Assembly (NCBI GenBank): GCA_018257865.1
Contig: JAEUBA010000026.1
Coordinates: forward strand, 276,851 to 340,850
Length of the DNA: 64,000 nt
Source of the DNA: Stereocaulon alpinum
Taxonomy: Eukaryota; Ascomycota; Lecanoromycetes; Lecanorales; Stereocaulaceae
Reading direction: 5' to 3'
The notes under the pieces were generated by a model that was not told the origin of the DNA, made no database searches, and was given only the letters and a program-made list of their open reading frames with translations. Both the position numbers and the translations under genes were made by a program. Below, piece after piece: positions 14,501-26,729 of the stretch. Position 1 is the first letter of the stretch, and each line of letters starts with the position of its first letter.

Positions 14501-17500
14501 GCCTTTATATATATAGAGGCGAGTTATAAAAACTTAGTATAATAATATTAAATAATTCCTAACCTCTATACGTAATAATAGTAAACTTATATTAATCCTC
14601 TTCGGCTATAAGCTACTAAAAGAAAAAACTGGTATAGTTAATTACGGAGATATATTAACAGCCCTATACTACTAAGATAATATCTATCTATAGAGGTAAT
14701 AAGTAGGAATCCTTTACTACGATAGTATTAAGGCCTCTAATATTAATAACTACTCTACCCTTTTATTAGGTAGTTCCGTCGATATATACTATTCGCTATA
14801 TAACGAATACTAGGAAACCGAACGGAGTTAGCTGAGTAGTCTAGTTAATTCGACCTTATTTATATAACTTATCGAATTCTTTATTAATAAAGTCTCGATC
14901 CTTCTAGTTAAGTAGATAGACTTTTATTATTAGCTTAGTAGACTACTATCTATTAACTAAGGGGATTCGTAATTACTCCTCTAGTAGGATATTAATTATA
15001 CTAATAGCTTTAGACTAAACTTCCGGAAAGTTATTATATACCCTAAAGAGTACTGATACTTTAGGAGATCCTTCTAGACTATAGATAGTAACGCTATTAG
15101 GAAGACGAACTATTTTAGCTATACTAGCCACCTTAACTACTATATTAGGCTACTAGCTAGTAAGCTCGTAGTCCTCCGCGTTAGTAGCGTAGTAACCTTC
15201 CTCTTTAAGCTTAGTTACTAGTCCTAGGCGAGTATACTAGGGTATAATAATAGGAGTATTACTATTATTTCGTACTTAGATAAAGGATATATTAGAGTCG
15301 ACTATATAGGCGTAGATAGCTCCTACTTAGCGGAGACTACTTATATTACTATTATACTTAGGTTAGAAACTAAAGTCTCTTCCTACTAGCAGTACGCCTA
15401 TAACCTTAATAGGTACTTATATAAGGGCGTATAGTTAAATCATTACTTTTCCGCGAGACCGAATAGGCCGCCGAACCTTACTATTTAGCTTTAGAGTAAC
15501 CGAAATAGGTACTATAATACCCTTATAACTTCTAATTATTAGAAGCTTAGTATCAATATTAGTACTTATCCTTTTAGGTCTAATAATATTAATACCTATA
15601 AGGACCTTAGCCTTAAGTTTATCTATAATATAAACCTCGCGAGTAATTATAGTAGTTACCGCCTTTCTAAAGACGGTCTTACTAAGGATATAGAAGTCTA
15701 GTATAGTAAAGGTATTATACTAATATATAGTATCTCCTACGCTGCGTACGTTAATCGAGTTAGTAAGTATTTAAACCTTAGTATCCGGATATTATTCCTT
15801 AAGGAATGCCCTGTTAATTAGGGATATAGTATATCTAGTATTATAATAGACGACCGAGACTAGGCTATTCTATACTATCTATAGAGATAGTTCTATATAA
15901 TACTAATTACGAAACCCGTAGCTAGGGTTAACCTCTGCTGGTATAGTAGACCGAACGATATCAGCAGAGGCTTTAGCTAGGAAGGAATTAGTAGGGTTCT
16001 CTAAAAGCTTCTATAGGTTATAATACTTATATATATACCTATATAGCTTATTATTAGAAGGGTAGACTTATTTATAACATTAATAGGTATATTCTACCGC
16101 AGGTATAATATAATTAATATTAGTAGTAGTTCCTTTATAGCTACTATTCTCCTACCCTTTAGCGGTAATATTATTATAGTTATTATACTAATCCTCCGTA
16201 AAAGTGTCCTATAGCTCTTCTTCTTCGTTAGTAACGTAGGTACCTTAAGCCTTATAATAGAATAGCCGGCTTCTATTCTGCTAGCCTTATACGTTTCTTT
16301 ATCCGTAGCCTTATATATACCCTTAACCGTAGCTACGACGGTTAGTAGGCCCTACGGGCTGATTTAGCTAGTTATTAGGCCCTTACCTAGTATTACTAGC
16401 CGTAATTTATAACAGCTGTCGTAGCGGTACCTGCGGTATTAGCTGTAGGGCGTTTACTATATATAGATTTTTCTGCTGCTAATTGCTATAAGTATATAGT
16501 TACTGTAGGGAGTACGGCTGGAACTGCCTAGGAGTAGCCCTATAACCGGAAGAGAATTAGCCTAATTAGCTAGTATACTAATAGAATAGAAGGCGACGAT
16601 TATTATTACTTAGTTACTAACGTTATAGTTAATTCGTAGACGCTTAAGCCGTTTCTAGCCTATAAGCGTATTTATTATACTATACTTCTTTTATATCTTC
16701 TAGTTTATTAATAAAGTCTGTTATTATTATTCTATCTAAGGGCTACTGTATATATCCTTATAAGTTAGGATATATCTTATTCTATATAAAGGTAAGCTAA
16801 GCGGAAGTAGTAGAGATACTAGCGTCCTTTACGTTATAGACTATAGCACTAACGAACTATACTATCTTATAGCCTTATTTAGTATTATTAATTATATAGT
16901 AGTTATCCTCTAAGGCCTTAAGTACGCTTAACTAGGTATACTTAAAGCGATAGAATAAGAAGCGTTCCTAACGTTCTAATCTATATCCTTTTTATATATA
17001 TTTGCGTTTAACTTTAGAGAGCGTACCTATCTACTAGTCCTAAGTACTACTACGTAAGTATTTATTAAGATTCCGGTAGACTAATCTAAGCGTCTTTATA
17101 CTAGTAACGTCCTTAAAGGTATTAATAAATAGGTTTATATTCTAATAGAATGTCTTATTACTAATATTAGTAATATCTCTAGCTGGAGTACTACTAGATA
17201 CCTTAAGATATAGATTAAAATATCTAATCTCCTCCGGCTAGAAATAATTATCCTCACCCCTATTTTTAGGGCGACTAGCCCCTTTTAATTTATTAGAATT
17301 ATATAGGGACCTAGAGTCCCTTCTATAGTCTTCCCGTCTTTATAAACGACTCCTTTAGTATAGGTCTAGTTTATTACTAAGGTTATTATTATAGTATTAT
17401 TAAGGCTGCGAGCGCGATTTAGGATAATCCGCTAAAGTATATTAAGACCGAATATAATTACTAGAATTTCGGTAATAGTATTCCTAACTAGGCGACTTAT

Positions 17501-18732
17501 AGCAGGAACGACCTTAATTATTATAAGGAGCCTCCGCCTAATCTAGCCTCCTTTATATAGAGGACTAACTATTTTTATCTATAATAACTCTAAATACTAA
17601 TCGAATTACTTTAAGCTAGCGGGGAGTAAAAGGGACTTCTTTATTATTACCTAAAGTAGGCTAACTATTATTAGCTATTAGTAGATCCTAAGGTATAGAC
17701 TTAGTAGATCTATAAGGCTATACCTACTAAGGGCTGAGAATACTCTTAGGGAACTCGCTAGGGATAGACTGCTAACGCTAATAACAGTTATAATAAGCTA
17801 TTAGAGTACTAATAATATTTTTATCTAACTCTTCTTCTAGCTACTGCTACTAGACGACGTTATCGTTAAGCTAAGATACCTCTTTAATAAATCTTTTAAT
17901 AGCTGTAGTAATAAGTATACGGTTAAGAACCTAGCTACTAGGGTAACCTATACTAGTAGGGGTCTTACTATAGGTGCGGGTATAACGATCTTAACTTAGG
18001 TCTAAACTAATTAGCGAAGGAGGGCGGTAGTCTTCTAGCTAAGCGTAGAGAGCTACTATACTAGTAGTAAGGATAATAGATTCCTCTAAAAGATACCGCT
18101 TAAAGGGGGACTTAGTTTAATTAAAATAATTAATCTAGTATCCTAATAGGACGCTATAAAGTAATAGATTAGGAATAATTTACTAATCTAAATTAAGGCT
18201 AACTAAAGAGATTCCGTTAGGAGAGGGCGTTAGGATAAAGGTACTATATCGACAGCTTTTAAGCACGTTAAAACGTAGGGTTACCGCCGCTTAGAAGGTA
18301 GTATTACTAAAGGAAGGGATTATAATAAAGTAGATCTCTTCTACTAAAGTAGGAGGTAACTTCCCTTAGTAGGGTAGGCTTAGGGCGGAAGGTACGCTAT
18401 ACCCTAGTCCTTCTAACTTCGCTTATACTAGTAAGTAGGTAGGGTAAGGCGACTTATTAATAATAGTATAGGTATTCCTAGCTCTTATCTTATCTTTCTT
18501 TAATCCTTAAAGACTGCGGGAGGTTATTGAGCTAGTAATAGCTCGTAATAGTTCGTAGGTATTCGTTACTACAGAGTAAATAGCAGCGGAGTAAGTAGTA
18601 GCGGAAGTATTAAAATAGCTATATAGCGAGAACGAACGATTATTAGTATTAATAGGGTATTCCCTCTATCTAGTAAGCTATTTAATAATAGCTTATAGTA
18701 TATATAGTATAGTATAGCCCGTTACTACTAAA

Positions 18733-18862
18733 TATTAGGATTATAAGCGTGGTGAAAGATATTTATTTAGTTATACTATAGAATTCTGCTAAGTACAAAT
18801 TGGTAGCCCTAACCCTAAGGGTTCTAAGCGAGTAGGGCAAGTAAAGCAAGTAATCCGTAATA
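18733..18862 (-). repeat. 5' LTR of Gypsy C
   Basis: It is the partner of 11,464-11,593 and keeps slightly more TpG and CpA than that copy (GCGTGGTGAAAG versus GCGTAGTAAAAG). The target duplication CTTTA follows it. Confidence 0.92.
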
Positions 18863-20703
18863 CTTTATCTAAGTAATTAGTTACTATAGCGGTATATATA
18901 ATTATATAAACCTTAGGCTCCTTCTTAAGATAATAGCCGAAGATAGTAGGCTCCTTAACCTAAAACTTTTTAGTATTAACCTTAAACTGCTACTACTCTA
19001 CTAAAGGATCGAGTAAAATCTTTATTTACTTTAACCCTAGTATACTAATTACGACGTTAAGACCCTTAAGATTAATAGTATAAAAAAGTATACTATACTC
19101 CTTACCGCAGCCCTAGCTATTAATAAGTATATACTTAAATTAATAGGTACTATAGATATATATACTAAAGCTACTTAAAGCTTCTAGTAGCGGTAAGTTA
19201 GCGGTAGAAGGTAGTAGGTCTTATTAAACTATAAACTTCTAAGAGATTAAATTAAGCTATAATCTAGTATTTAATAAAGTAGTAACCTACTATAAGCTAG
19301 TATTAAGTATTATTTAACCCTTAATTAGGATAGAAGGACTAGCCTCTACTTTTTAGGTTTCTTCCCCCGCTTTTAAGGCGGTTATAGGGGCTAATCGTTT
19401 TTTACTAATATTATACTAATACTAGTATAAGTAGTAGGCTTATCGCGATTAGGATAATTTAGGCTTATATAGCCTAGCTTTCCGTAATAATAGTAAATAA
19501 GCTTAGTTACTAAATCTAAATTAGTCTTCTACTTTAGACTCCTTAAATAAGATTTATATTATACTAACTATAAGCTATTAACCCTTAGGCCTAGCCTATT
19601 AGGCTTAGAAATCTATTATTCTAATAAGCAGCTCCCTTATAACTTAGAGGCCCTATAGTTAGATAATTTCCTATAAGTACTTAAGCCGCCGCCTCTATAA
19701 CGCTCGCGCCCTATAGTATTCTCTTATATAATAGCTTAAGTAATAATATTATCCCTATTATTAAATACCTTACCTATACTTAAGATTTTATTCTTTAGCT
19801 CCGGTCTTAGCTTAGCTAGGAAGAGGTTAGCTTTAAACTTTAGGGCTATAAATAGTAGGTTAGCTTCTAACTCCTCTAAGTAGGCCTTAAATATAGTAAC
19901 TTTCTAATTAGAATATTACTTTACCTCCTTAAACCTTTTATAGGTAAGGAGACGGCGGTTAATAGGATCTATAACTAAATTATATAGGAATTACTTAAAG
20001 AATTTAAATATTATATTATTCTATCTATAGTCCTTTAGGTAGGTATTCTACTAAGAATTCGAGTTATCTTTTAAGGCGTCTATATAGTAGACTATCTTAG
20101 ATAGTTTAATAGTAAAGTACTCTAGACTCTTAAGAAACTTCTTTTTTAAGTTAGTAAACTAGCGTAGGTATTTACTCTCGCTAATTCCCTTATAAGGTTA
20201 TATATTTTTAGGCCGAAAGCTTTTTAGTACTAGGGGTCTTTAGAGTCTAATAGGTAGGTTTATAGGCGCGCTAAAAGCAGGTATTATAAGATATAAAGGA
20301 ATCCTTTAGCTAGTAATATTAACTAATTATACTAATATAGCGGTAGTAGGATATTATTCCTCCTCTTAAACTATCTCTATAGGTATTCTAATAGTACTCT
20401 ACGACCTAAGGTATTAAATTATATTATTTTTAGCTTCTAATACTAATAATTCGCGTAGTTACTTTAGGCGGCGATTCGTCGCTTAGGCTTCTTATAAGCG
20501 TTACTTAAGATTAGCGTTATCTAAATTAGAGGTATCTAGCTAAGACTCTCCGTCAGTCCTATAGCTCTCCGTAGGATTATTATTATTATTAATATTATTA
20601 GGTTCTTTAGCGTTAGTAACGGTCGTAGTAGTATAACTACGTATCTAACCTAATATCGCAGTAACTCTAGGCCTCTCCCTTAAAAAGGTAAAGAAATTAG
20701 AAC
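18863..20703 (-). pseudogene. Gypsy B gag and protease relic
   Basis: Minus-strand reading through TAR stops gives a gag-like stretch, with a former zinc knuckle near 19,485-19,445 (YYGKLGYISLNYPN, originally C-x2-C-x4-H-x4-C with Cys and His now Tyr). A protease-like region follows (about 19,080-18,900). The Gypsy C insertion at 18,862 interrupts it before RT. Confidence 0.75.
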
Positions 20704-20952
20704 TATAAAGGCTAGCGACGCCGGCTCTAAGCTAGTATACTAAGGTATAAGAGACGTAAAGTTACTAGATTTAGGTATTAAGTAATAGATATAATTATAT
20801 TACTTAGTAGTAGAGTAATAGCAGAACTAATTTCTAAAGATCCCTAAAATACGGGGGAGTCCTAGGTAGTAATACTATTACTAAGCCCCTAGACCCTAAT
20901 TAATATTATTACGTTGGCGTAGCTATAACGCGCACACGCTTAAGGGTTAATA
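20704..20952 (-). repeat. 5' LTR of Gypsy B
   Basis: This is the 249-bp partner of the LTR at 6724-6972, equal in length. It keeps a few CpA and TpG sites, for example CGCACACGC near its right end, that are mutated in the other copy. Confidence 0.92.
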
Positions 20953-20957
20953 GTAGG

Positions 20958-21690
20958 ATATAGCTAAGTTAACCCCTACGCTAATAGGTAACGAAAAGTA
21001 TCAGGCCGCTAATAAGGACTATAAGGCTACCGACGCCTTCTAAACCTAATACTAGTCCGTAGTTAGGTTATTAATATACGCTATAATAGGTACTCGTCCT
21101 GATATTATATACTCCGTCTCCGTTATCTCTTAGTATAGCTCTAACCTAAATAATAAGTATTAGAAGGCGGTAAAACGGATCTTCCGCTACCTCCGCTCTA
21201 CTATTAACCTGCAGCTTATATTTAGGGGAGCTCTAAAGCCGTTATTAGGATATACTAATATAGACTAGGCGGGTAATTAAGATACTTAACGATTAACTTT
21301 TAAGTATATCTTTAATATTAGTAGTAGCGCTATTAGCTAGTCTTCTAAGCGGTAACCTACTATTACGCTATCTTCGTATAAAGCCGAATATATTAGCTAG
21401 ACTTAGGCTACGAAGGAGGCTATCTAGCTACGGAACCTCCTAGACTAACTTAATACTAATATTAACTCCTTAGAGGTAGTAGTAATCTTCTGTAATAATT
21501 AGGGCGCTATAGCCCTAGCTAAGAACCCTTAATTTTATACTTAGACTAAGTATATCGATATTAATATCTATTTTATTAGGGAGTAAGTCGCTAAAGAAGC
21601 GGTTAAATTAATCTATACCCTAACTTAGAAGATAGTTATAGACAGCTTAACTAAGGCCCTACTAAAGGACCGCTTTATTCCCTTTTAAAA
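20958..21690 (+). pseudogene. Copia pol relic, second part (end of RT, RNase H)
   Basis: It continues the Copia reading interrupted at 6723. GTRPDIIYSVSVISQYSSNP is followed by AVKRIFRYLR, then NNQGAIALAKNPQFYTQTK and IDINIYFIREQVA, the conserved Copia RNase H end. The frame ends near 21,690. The break between parts coincides exactly with the Gypsy B target duplication. Confidence 0.9.
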
Positions 21691-22533
21691 CGCTATTAGC
21701 CTAGAGAGCCTGCTATAAGTTCTAATCTAAGGGAGTCCTTAGTATTGCCGGCGCCTTCTATTCGGTTAGAAATATTATGTTTTAGGGTTGCTAAGCCCTA
21801 TTCAGATACTCCTATACTAAGGCTTTAGGGGATCTATACGCCCTTAGCTACTCCTACGCCTAATTATTAATCCTATAGAGCCGTAACTCCGCAAGCTCCG
21901 TAATATATAGGAATTACTACTATTATTTAATAATACTATACCCTATTATTAATCCCTTCCGTAGGGTACTCCGCCCTATACCTAAGGCCCTCTATCGCTA
22001 ATATAGGGCTACTAAACCTTATATTATAACCCTTATTACCTATAACACAGCGCGGCTGGTCTAGCTAATATAGCTTATTACACGCCTAGAATTAACCGCT
22101 ATTTTGTATATAGGCACTCCGTAACATTTATAACACCGAGTCTAATATAGCTAGACCGCCCTAGAAGCTCGCTAGGACTCGCAGCCGCTACCGTAGCTGC
22201 TTTATAAGACTTTCTAACCGTCCCTATCTATCCTACGGCCTTATATTAGCAGAAAATTGGCCTATACAGCCTCTATAGGAAATAAAAAATTCAAATAACT
22301 ATAAACGCACGAAAAGTAGAATTATTAATAGGCTGCTGTTAATTTTAACCTATATATACCTTACTAGCGTATACTTCTAGGGGGTTAGCCGCCCGAATTA
22401 CGGCGTATAGATAATCTAATTAGTCTATACCCTAGAGTAACTAGTTACTAGACTTAGAGACGTCTTAATTAATTACTTATTATAAGGAGGGGAGTCCTAT
22501 TAGGTAAATCTTACTTACTTACGCGAAGGGGAG
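21691..22533 (+). other. Copia 3' region between pol and LTR, less mutated in places
   Basis: No open frame is visible. In contrast to the rest of the element, several CpA and TpG sites survive, mainly at about 22,045-22,345 (AACACAGCGCGGCTGG, AAAAATTCAAATAAC). The stretch ends in a purine-rich tract just before the 3' LTR. Confidence 0.6.
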
Positions 22534-22707
22534 TATTAAAAGTAGCCTACGTGCTAAGGATAACTAATCCTTAGTATACTAACTAAGTCTTAGTATAATA
22601 ACTAAGCCTTAGTATCTTAGTATACTAAGTTAGCACTACTATATATAGATCGCGCGTATAGCACTTAGACACCTAATTAAGCAAGTATTCTACCCTATAT
22701 TTTAATA
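22534..22707 (+). repeat. 3' LTR of the Copia element
   Basis: This 174-bp partner of 1481-1654 is followed directly by the target duplication GTTTC. Some CpA sites mutated in the 5' copy are retained here (AGCACT, GACACC, AGCAAG). Confidence 0.92.
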
Positions 22708-24121
22708 GTTTCTTATACTTACTAGTTAAGTCGCCGCCTTTATATTTAATTCGCGCAGGCCTACGGCCTTATAATATTAAAGAGGATAATCTCTTACTAT
22801 CCTCCTTTATATAGAAGGTCCTAGGTCTTATATATAGCTAACTATACTTACTAAGCTTCTCCTTAGTATAGGTCCTATTACTTAAAGGTAGCTCCTTTAG
22901 TTTTTATAACCTCTACTTAATACCTTAGTACTATAGTAGTAGTAAGGTATAGGTAGTAGGTTAGAGTACGTCTTTTATAGCTTCTAAAGCAATCTTTTCG
23001 ACTACTCTATTATATAGGGTCTCTATACGTTCTTAGTCTTCTATAAGGCGATCCCTTTATACCTATAGGGCTATAAGGTAATTATTAAAGTTCGTAATTA
23101 TCTACGTATCTCTTATAATCGCCCTAGCTAGCTAGCGACCTATATTATAGGACTTAACTACTAGGTTATAAACTTAATCTAAGTACTAGTTAGTATACTC
23201 CTTCTATATAGGTTTACCGGTACTGCGTAGTATAGTATCTCTTATATTCCTCTAAGTCTACCTCTTTATATCTATTAGGAAGGTAGAGGACTAGCGAGTC
23301 TTTTCCTTATTTATATAAAAGTTATTATAAGGGGCTAAGGCGATATAATCCTTATAGTCTTAAATAAATATAACTATTAAGTTATAGTAGGTAAGATACT
23401 ATATCTTAGGTACCTTAGTAACGCTTACTCGCTTATAAGATATATTATAGTAGTAGTTATCGCTATACTTATAATAATACCCTTATATATATTCGAATTT
23501 AGTAAGTTTAAGCTTTTTAATAGCTACCTACTTCTTAGCTTTAAGTAGTATAAGTTAATAATATTACTCTTAAGTTAGACCTATTAAGCGGGGGTCTTCG
23601 CTTACTAATATAAGGATTAGAGGTATATTATTATTTTAGTCGCTACCCTCGCTAGTAGTATAGCTAGAGGACGTACCTCCTATATTAATAGCTTCTTTAG
23701 GGTTAATAACCTCTTCTTATAAGGTTATAATATTAGTAGTACTTTCCTATAATATAATACTATAACTTTATAGGTTAATAGGGGACTCCTAGGTTATACT
23801 TACTATTACTAACTAAGTAGCTCCGTACGAACGGAGTTATTAGAACTATAAGGTAGTAAGTCCTCTTTTATATAAAGCTGCGTAGCGGCTAAGTACGTAA
23901 TTACTATTATAGGTTTAATAGATAGGTAAGTACGAGTATAATTTATAGATTACTAGTAGAGCTAATAACTAAGGAGGTAAGAAGGAATTTAAGGCGTATG
24001 CGATTCTTTAAGTCCCTAGCTAAGCCCGCTTACTAAGCGTGCTAGGAACTTCGCCTAATATACTAGAAACCTACTAAGTATACTAGGCCCAGCGCTAATA
24101 TTCGCCTTCCGCTCTATAATA
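22708..24121 (-). pseudogene. LTR retrotransposon X, gag-side part
   Basis: The minus strand, read through TAR stops, gives a long gag-like stretch at about 23,720-22,960 (for example EEVINPKEAINIGG and KTRQSSTFL), joined beyond the Copia insertion to the protease at about 1,200. The proposed outer edge is the mutated LTR terminus at 24,121, where the reading of the D1 RNase H stops. The flank GAAGT fits a 5-bp target. The matching far end lies outside the window, so the boundary is inferred from comparison with the uninterrupted D2 copy near 48,720. Confidence 0.5.
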
Positions 24122-25539
24122 ACTTCCTACTATAGAAGGCTATAGGGTGCTAATAATAAGTAATACCTATTTTCCCTATTTTTCCTATATTAGGGCTATC
24201 GTTTTTAGATAGTTAGCTAATTACTACTCTAATTACTCTATTAAAGGTATTAGTATAGAGGCGAATAGGCGACTTTAGGTTAAACTAATATAATATTAGA
24301 CTAAAAGTAAACTACTTTTAAAGGGTTTTAAAGGATACTTCTACTTCCTTTAACTACGTAAATAGTACTTCGTTATAGGTTAAGCTAGTAAGAGGTATAG
24401 TAATTTTTAAATATCTATAAATAAACTTTTAATAAAAATTCGTAAAATTAAGGAATAATTATACTTCTTTCTTATTTAAGGGTATAGGCTACTTAACTAT
24501 ACTTTTTACCTTTTCTAAATCTATTTCTAAGCCTTAGTTAGAGATAATAAATCTTAGAAACTTAACTCTCTTTTAGTAAAATTTATACTTTAATAACTTT
24601 AAGTATAATCCCGCTTATTTAAGCTTCCTTAGTACTTTCCGTACTTACTTAATATATTCCTTATATATATCTAAGTATATAAGTATATTATTAATATATA
24701 CTAGGACGAAATTATCTAAATATTCCTTTAGGATATTATTAATAAAAGCCTAAAATATTATAGGTATATTTATTAACCTAAATAGTATTATAAGGTATTT
24801 ATAGAGACCCTATTTTATATAAAAAGCTATTTTCTACTTATCGCCCTTTTTTATATATATCTAATTAAATACTCTTAGGATATTAAACTTAGTAAACTAT
24901 TTCTTACTTTAGAGTTTATCTTAAAGTTCTCCTATTAATAATAATAGGTAACTATTCTTTATAGTTATATTATTAAGTACTCTATAATTTATATATAGTT
25001 ATAATTCTCTACTTAGTTTAGGTATAAATAGGATAGGATATCCTATAGGTAATTAAGATTTCTAAATAAACCCCTTCCGTTTATTCCCTTTAATATATTT
25101 TATAAGGGTAACTACCTTATCTTATAATAGTAGGTATATTAACTTTTTTATAAATTCTTTACTTAAAATTAGCTTAATCTTATAGTCCTATAGCTAGTAC
25201 TTAGAAAAAGCTTTATTAATACTTTCTTCTTAAAATAGAGTTCTAAATTCTACGTATTTATTTAGGATTTTTATAATAGTAGTCTTACTTATAAGTTTAA
25301 CTTAACTCTATAGTATTATAATATTTCTTAACTTAAAATTATCTTTTATCTCCTCCTAAGTCTAAGCTATTACTAAGAGAGATTTATATTTTTAGATTAG
25401 TAAAACTCTATTTAGTATACTATCTATAAATATTATATTCTAAGAACCCTATCTTATTAATAGGTTAGCTTTCTTTAGCTATAGGATTCCTAAGGTAATA
25501 TTATTAACCCCTTCTAATACTAAATTAAAGGTATACTTC

Positions 25540-26729
25540 GGCTAGCGATAGAGACATACCTGTACGCGGTGCTGGCTACGAACCTAAATACCTATTCAGA
25601 GCTGAGATATCTCCCCTAATATATTGTAGGTTAAACGATGTTAAGACGTCGCGTGGTTGCTGAGAACTCTATATAAAGTTTTTCGGGTAACGCGATAACA
25701 CCTACCCTAACTCTACTATAACTATTATACCTCCCCTACGATCGAGACTAGACAGTAAGAATTGGTATTAGGTGTAGTATCTTAGCCTAATAAGTGAAGA
25801 GTATAGGTAATACCTACCTAGCCGTTAATTCAAAAAATCTAATATCTACGTGCGCTTGATGCGTATCTACTAGTTAAGACTAACGCGCAGTCTATCCTAG
25901 GGGAAGGCTAGGGTTATAGGTATACAGGACTAAGAGAAGGATATACTAAGTTATAAATTAGAAGGCGTATTTTGGAAAAGGACGGCCCCTATCTAAATAG
26001 CTAGGCGAGCCTTTAGTGTAAGCGGCGCCGTATAACTATAATTATAAGCTGAAGGGTTAGCTCCCCCCTGAAGCAAAGTGTATAAGGATAGAAGTAAGTA
26101 CTATCTAATACGACCGGCGGGATATTATACTATCCGATTCTTTATACGAGTATAGGCCTCCTAGGCGGTATATATAGCTTCCCCCCTTTCTCATATCCTT
26201 AACTAGTAAACCACCGAACAGCCAAATCCGGTACTACTACGGATATTAATAAATACTACTAATCAGCGCTAATAACTCGAACCCTTACGGGACGGCTATA
26301 CACCCCCTCCTCCCCCCCCCCCGTATCGATATAGTAAAGGTTAAAGAAAGTTATAGGGCGCTTAGCGCTATAATAAAGTTAAAGGATATAGAAGAATACA
26401 GTAGGGTCCTTAAGAGCTAAGTATGGTGCGAAGGGCGTGTGTTATAGTTAGTATTAGAAATAATGTTATAGAGCGCTCGGCATGATATTGAAGAATATAG
26501 TTAAGAGTTACCGGTGTTAAGGAGGCCTAGGGTGTGATCCCAAGACCAAAAGCAATTGTATCGTTAAGGATAAGCGGGAGTTTTTATCTAGGCACTATGC
26601 TATGGTTTCTCTTACGGCTAGGAAAGGTATACTACGTGTACTATCTACTGGTTTCACAAATAATATAATAGAACACCCTCATTAGTATATATAGATACTA
26701 GAATAGGCGTATAAACCAATCAATCAATC
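25540..26729 (+). mobile_element. Element F: 1.19-kb non-LTR-type insertion with CAAT tail, weakly RIP-mutated
   Basis: The insertion is flanked by perfect 13-bp direct repeats AAAGGTATACTTC (25,527-25,539 and 26,730-26,742). The D2 copy has a single version of the site near 47,300. It ends in CCAATCAATCAATC. A long target duplication plus a short tandem tail is typical of LINE or SINE retrotransposition. It has no open frame above 60 codons and no LTR or TIR. CpA and TpG are far more frequent than in the surrounding D1, so it has seen less RIP. It contains a C12 run near 26,310-26,322. A tail of the same family, mutated, lies near 35,650-35,690. It is unclassified; it may be a non-autonomous element or a truncated LINE 3' end. 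Confidence 0.75.

Larger units (their letters stand above)
11464..18862 (-). mobile_element. Gypsy C LTR retrotransposon, complete, innermost element of the left nest
   Basis: It has 130-bp LTRs at 11,464-11,593 and 18,733-18,862 and a perfect target duplication CTTTA (11,459-11,463 and 18,863-18,867). LTR termini are TATTAGG...CCGTAATA. Minus-strand relics: gag region at about 17,900-16,400, reverse transcriptase at about 14,900-14,500 (GRVVINIRGLNTIVVKDSY, then LLPLQIDII), and integrase at about 12,830-12,580 (IIISDKDPKF, then TAYYLQIDGQLERTNQ). It is a different Gypsy lineage from B and D by its RT motifs. It is about 7.4 kb and heavily RIP-mutated. Confidence 0.93.
6724..20952 (-). mobile_element. 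Gypsy B LTR retrotransposon, full length, nested in Copia and itself split by Gypsy C
   Basis: It is flanked by 249-bp LTRs at 6724-6972 and 20,704-20,952. The target duplication is GTAGG at 20,953-20,957 and ATAGG at 6719-6723; the difference is a TpG-to-TpA change. The Copia reverse transcriptase reads up to 6723 and continues after 20,957, which proves the nesting. Coding relics run on the minus strand: gag and protease at about 20,650-18,863, then Gypsy C, then RT, RNase H and integrase at 11,463-8,160. A second copy of its 3' end lies at 57,464-58,227. Confidence 0.92.
1481..22707 (+). mobile_element. Full-length Ty1/Copia retrotransposon, RIP-degraded, split by nested Gypsy B
   Basis: The element is bounded by 174-bp LTRs and a perfect 5-bp target duplication GTTTC (1476-1480 and 22,708-22,712). 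LTR ends are TGTTGAAA...TTTTAATA, the latter a mutated TTTCAACA. On the plus strand the former gag, protease, integrase, reverse transcriptase and RNase H follow in Copia order. The reverse transcriptase is interrupted at 6724 and resumes at 20,958 after Gypsy B. Without the nested DNA it is about 7 kb. A purine-rich tract lies directly before the 3' LTR (about 22,523-22,533). About 0.8 kb of non-pol sequence separates the end of pol from the 3' LTR. Confidence 0.93.

Noticed and set aside
26274..26291. GGGTTCGAGTT on the minus strand of element F, similar to a Pol III B box
   Set aside because: It is on the strand opposite to the CAAT tail, no A box is found at the right distance, and the element is too long for a classical SINE.
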